DNA of 21,696 nucleotides from positions 1 through 21,696 of the forward strand of contig CAXUHK010000060.1 in assembly GCA_964250775.1 (NCBI GenBank), given 5' to 3'. The notes beneath the pieces are model-generated. The model was not told the DNA's origin, did not search any database, and worked only from the letters and a program-made list of their open reading frames with translations. A program made the position numbers and the translations under genes. Shown one piece after another: positions 20,884 through 21,696 of the stretch (within the stretch, counting starts at the first letter, position 1; every line of letters begins with the position of its first letter). This DNA comes from CAVRQM01 sp964250775 (GTDB lineage: Bacteria > Pseudomonadota > Alphaproteobacteria > Acetobacterales > Acetobacteraceae).

Positions 20884-21696
20884 CTAGGCGGTCCGCTGCA
20901 AATGCACACTGCCGTCAGCGCTGCTCACCCGCAGGCGCGGGGCGGGATCGACCGCCTGGCCGCCCTGCCGCAGTTCCACGTACAACGAGGGCGCCGGCTC
21001 GGCCAGTTGCGACGGGTCCCAGGACGGCATCACACCCATCGGCTCTCCCGGGCGCACTGTCTGGCCGAGGTGCGCGTCGAGCCGCGCCAGGCCGGCCATC
21101 ACGATATGGGCATCGCTGCCGCACTCGACGATCAGCAGCAGGCCGAAGCTGCGGAACGGCCCGGCGAACACGACGCGGCCGCCACAGGGCGAGACCACGC
21201 GGGCGTTGGCAGGAGTCGCGAACGAGACGCCGCGAGCCGGCCCGGCATCGGTCGGCGCTCCGAAGCCACGGCTCACGCGGCCCGACACCGGAACAATCCA
21301 ACCCTCGCCGGTGGGCGGAACGGCCGCCATCGCCGCTCGCCGACGCGTGGCGGCGCTCGCGTGTTCGGCGGAGTGGCGCGCGGCCTCGATCGCCGCGACG
21401 GCGGCGCGAAGCGTGCTGGCCCGCGCGGCATCGGCTGCGGCCTGCCGGGCCGCCGCGTCGGCTTGGTCCTGCGCGAGCCCGCGCGTCGCCTGGGCGGCGG
21501 CGATCTGCGCGTCGAGCGTCACCGCCTGGCGGGCCTGTCCCACGGCGATCGCCGCCAACAGCCGGCGATCGGTCCGCAACTGGCGCTGCAGTGCCGCGAC
21601 TTCGGCCTGCTCCGCCCGCAACGCCGCGGCGTCCGACTGCGCCTGCCGCGTGACGCCGCCCAGCACGATCAGACCCCGCACCGCCTGGTCAGGCGG
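20884..21696 (-). CDS. envC: EnvC-like murein hydrolase activator (5' partial)
   Basis: The frame is open through the right edge, so the start and signal peptide are outside; the GTG at 21681 is probably internal. The visible part has a long Ala/Arg/Gln-rich coiled coil, then a LytM (M23) fold: GWIVPVSGRVSRGFGA, VVSPCGGRVVFAGPFRSFGLLLIVECG, and a C-terminal SLYVELRQGGQAVDPAPRL that closely resembles EnvC ends. The M23 zinc ligands are missing: the H-x3-D site reads GVSFATPANA and the H-x-H site reads MAGLARL. That loss is normal for EnvC, which activates amidases instead of cutting murein itself. The order envC-ctpA-deacetylase is common in alphaproteobacteria. Confidence 0.85.
   Translation of the reverse strand, partial: PPDQAVRGLIVLGGVTRQAQSDAAALRAEQAEVAALQRQLRTDRRLLAAIAVGQARQAVTLDAQIAAAQATRGLAQDQADAAARQAAADAARASTLRAAVAAIEAARHSAEHASAATRRRAAMAAVPPTGEGWIVPVSGRVSRGFGAPTDAGPARGVSFATPANARVVSPCGGRVVFAGPFRSFGLLLIVECGSDAHIVMAGLARLDAHLGQTVRPGEPMGVMPSWDPSQLAEPAPSLYVELRQGGQAVDPAPRLRVSSADGSVHLQRTA

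Noticed and set aside
1..21696. CRISPR arrays, tRNA/rRNA genes, insertion sequences, phage genes
   Set aside because: No repeat-spacer pattern, tRNA-like cloverleaf, transposase or integrase was seen on either strand.

Overview
The window is a high-GC chromosomal segment from a Gram-negative bacterium. The gene content and order (skp-lpxD-fabZ-lpxA-lpxI; envC-ctpA-divergent deacetylase-rppH) and the use of LpxI point to an alphaproteobacterium, most plausibly Rhodospirillales/Acetobacteraceae. That placement is inference from content; no rRNA or tRNA gene is present to confirm it.

Left arm (1-6532, + strand): one tightly packed run begins inside an OmpH/Skp chaperone gene. It continues with the lipid A genes lpxD, fabZ, lpxA and lpxI, then gloA (glyoxalase I) and the ycjX/ycjF membrane-stress pair. 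Most junctions overlap by a few bases, which suggests translational coupling. lpxB, which usually follows lpxI, is absent. After a 190-bp regulatory gap comes nrdA (6723-8576), a class I ribonucleotide reductase large subunit without an N-terminal ATP cone. Two NrdR-box-like sites 32 bp apart precede it. An M19 dipeptidase gene follows, with its reading frame broken at a run of seven C.

Middle (9785-17211): an exopolysaccharide (EPS) locus. Five minus-strand genes read as an operon: polyprenyl-phosphate sugar-1-phosphate transferase, Wza-type export protein, Wzz/GumC-type co-polymerase, a BY-kinase-like protein that has lost its ATP-binding residues, and a GT4 glycosyltransferase. Divergent from them is a sigma-54 enhancer-binding protein with almost no N-terminal sensory domain. 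The 459-bp region between them carries a near-consensus -24/-12 promoter pointed at the EPS operon, plus several short repeats that could be activator sites. This self-contained sigma-54 EPS switch, joined to a kinase-dead Wzc partner, is the most interesting system in the window.

Right arm (17222-21696, - strand): beyond a 10-N assembly gap set in poly-G sequence lies a second tight minus-strand run. It reads envC-like (partial, off the right edge), ctpA-type S41 protease, divergent polysaccharide deacetylase, rppH and creA: cell-wall remodelling plus RNA 5'-end processing. The 3' end of the sigma-54 activator, and the physical link between the EPS locus and this arm, are not secure because of the gap.
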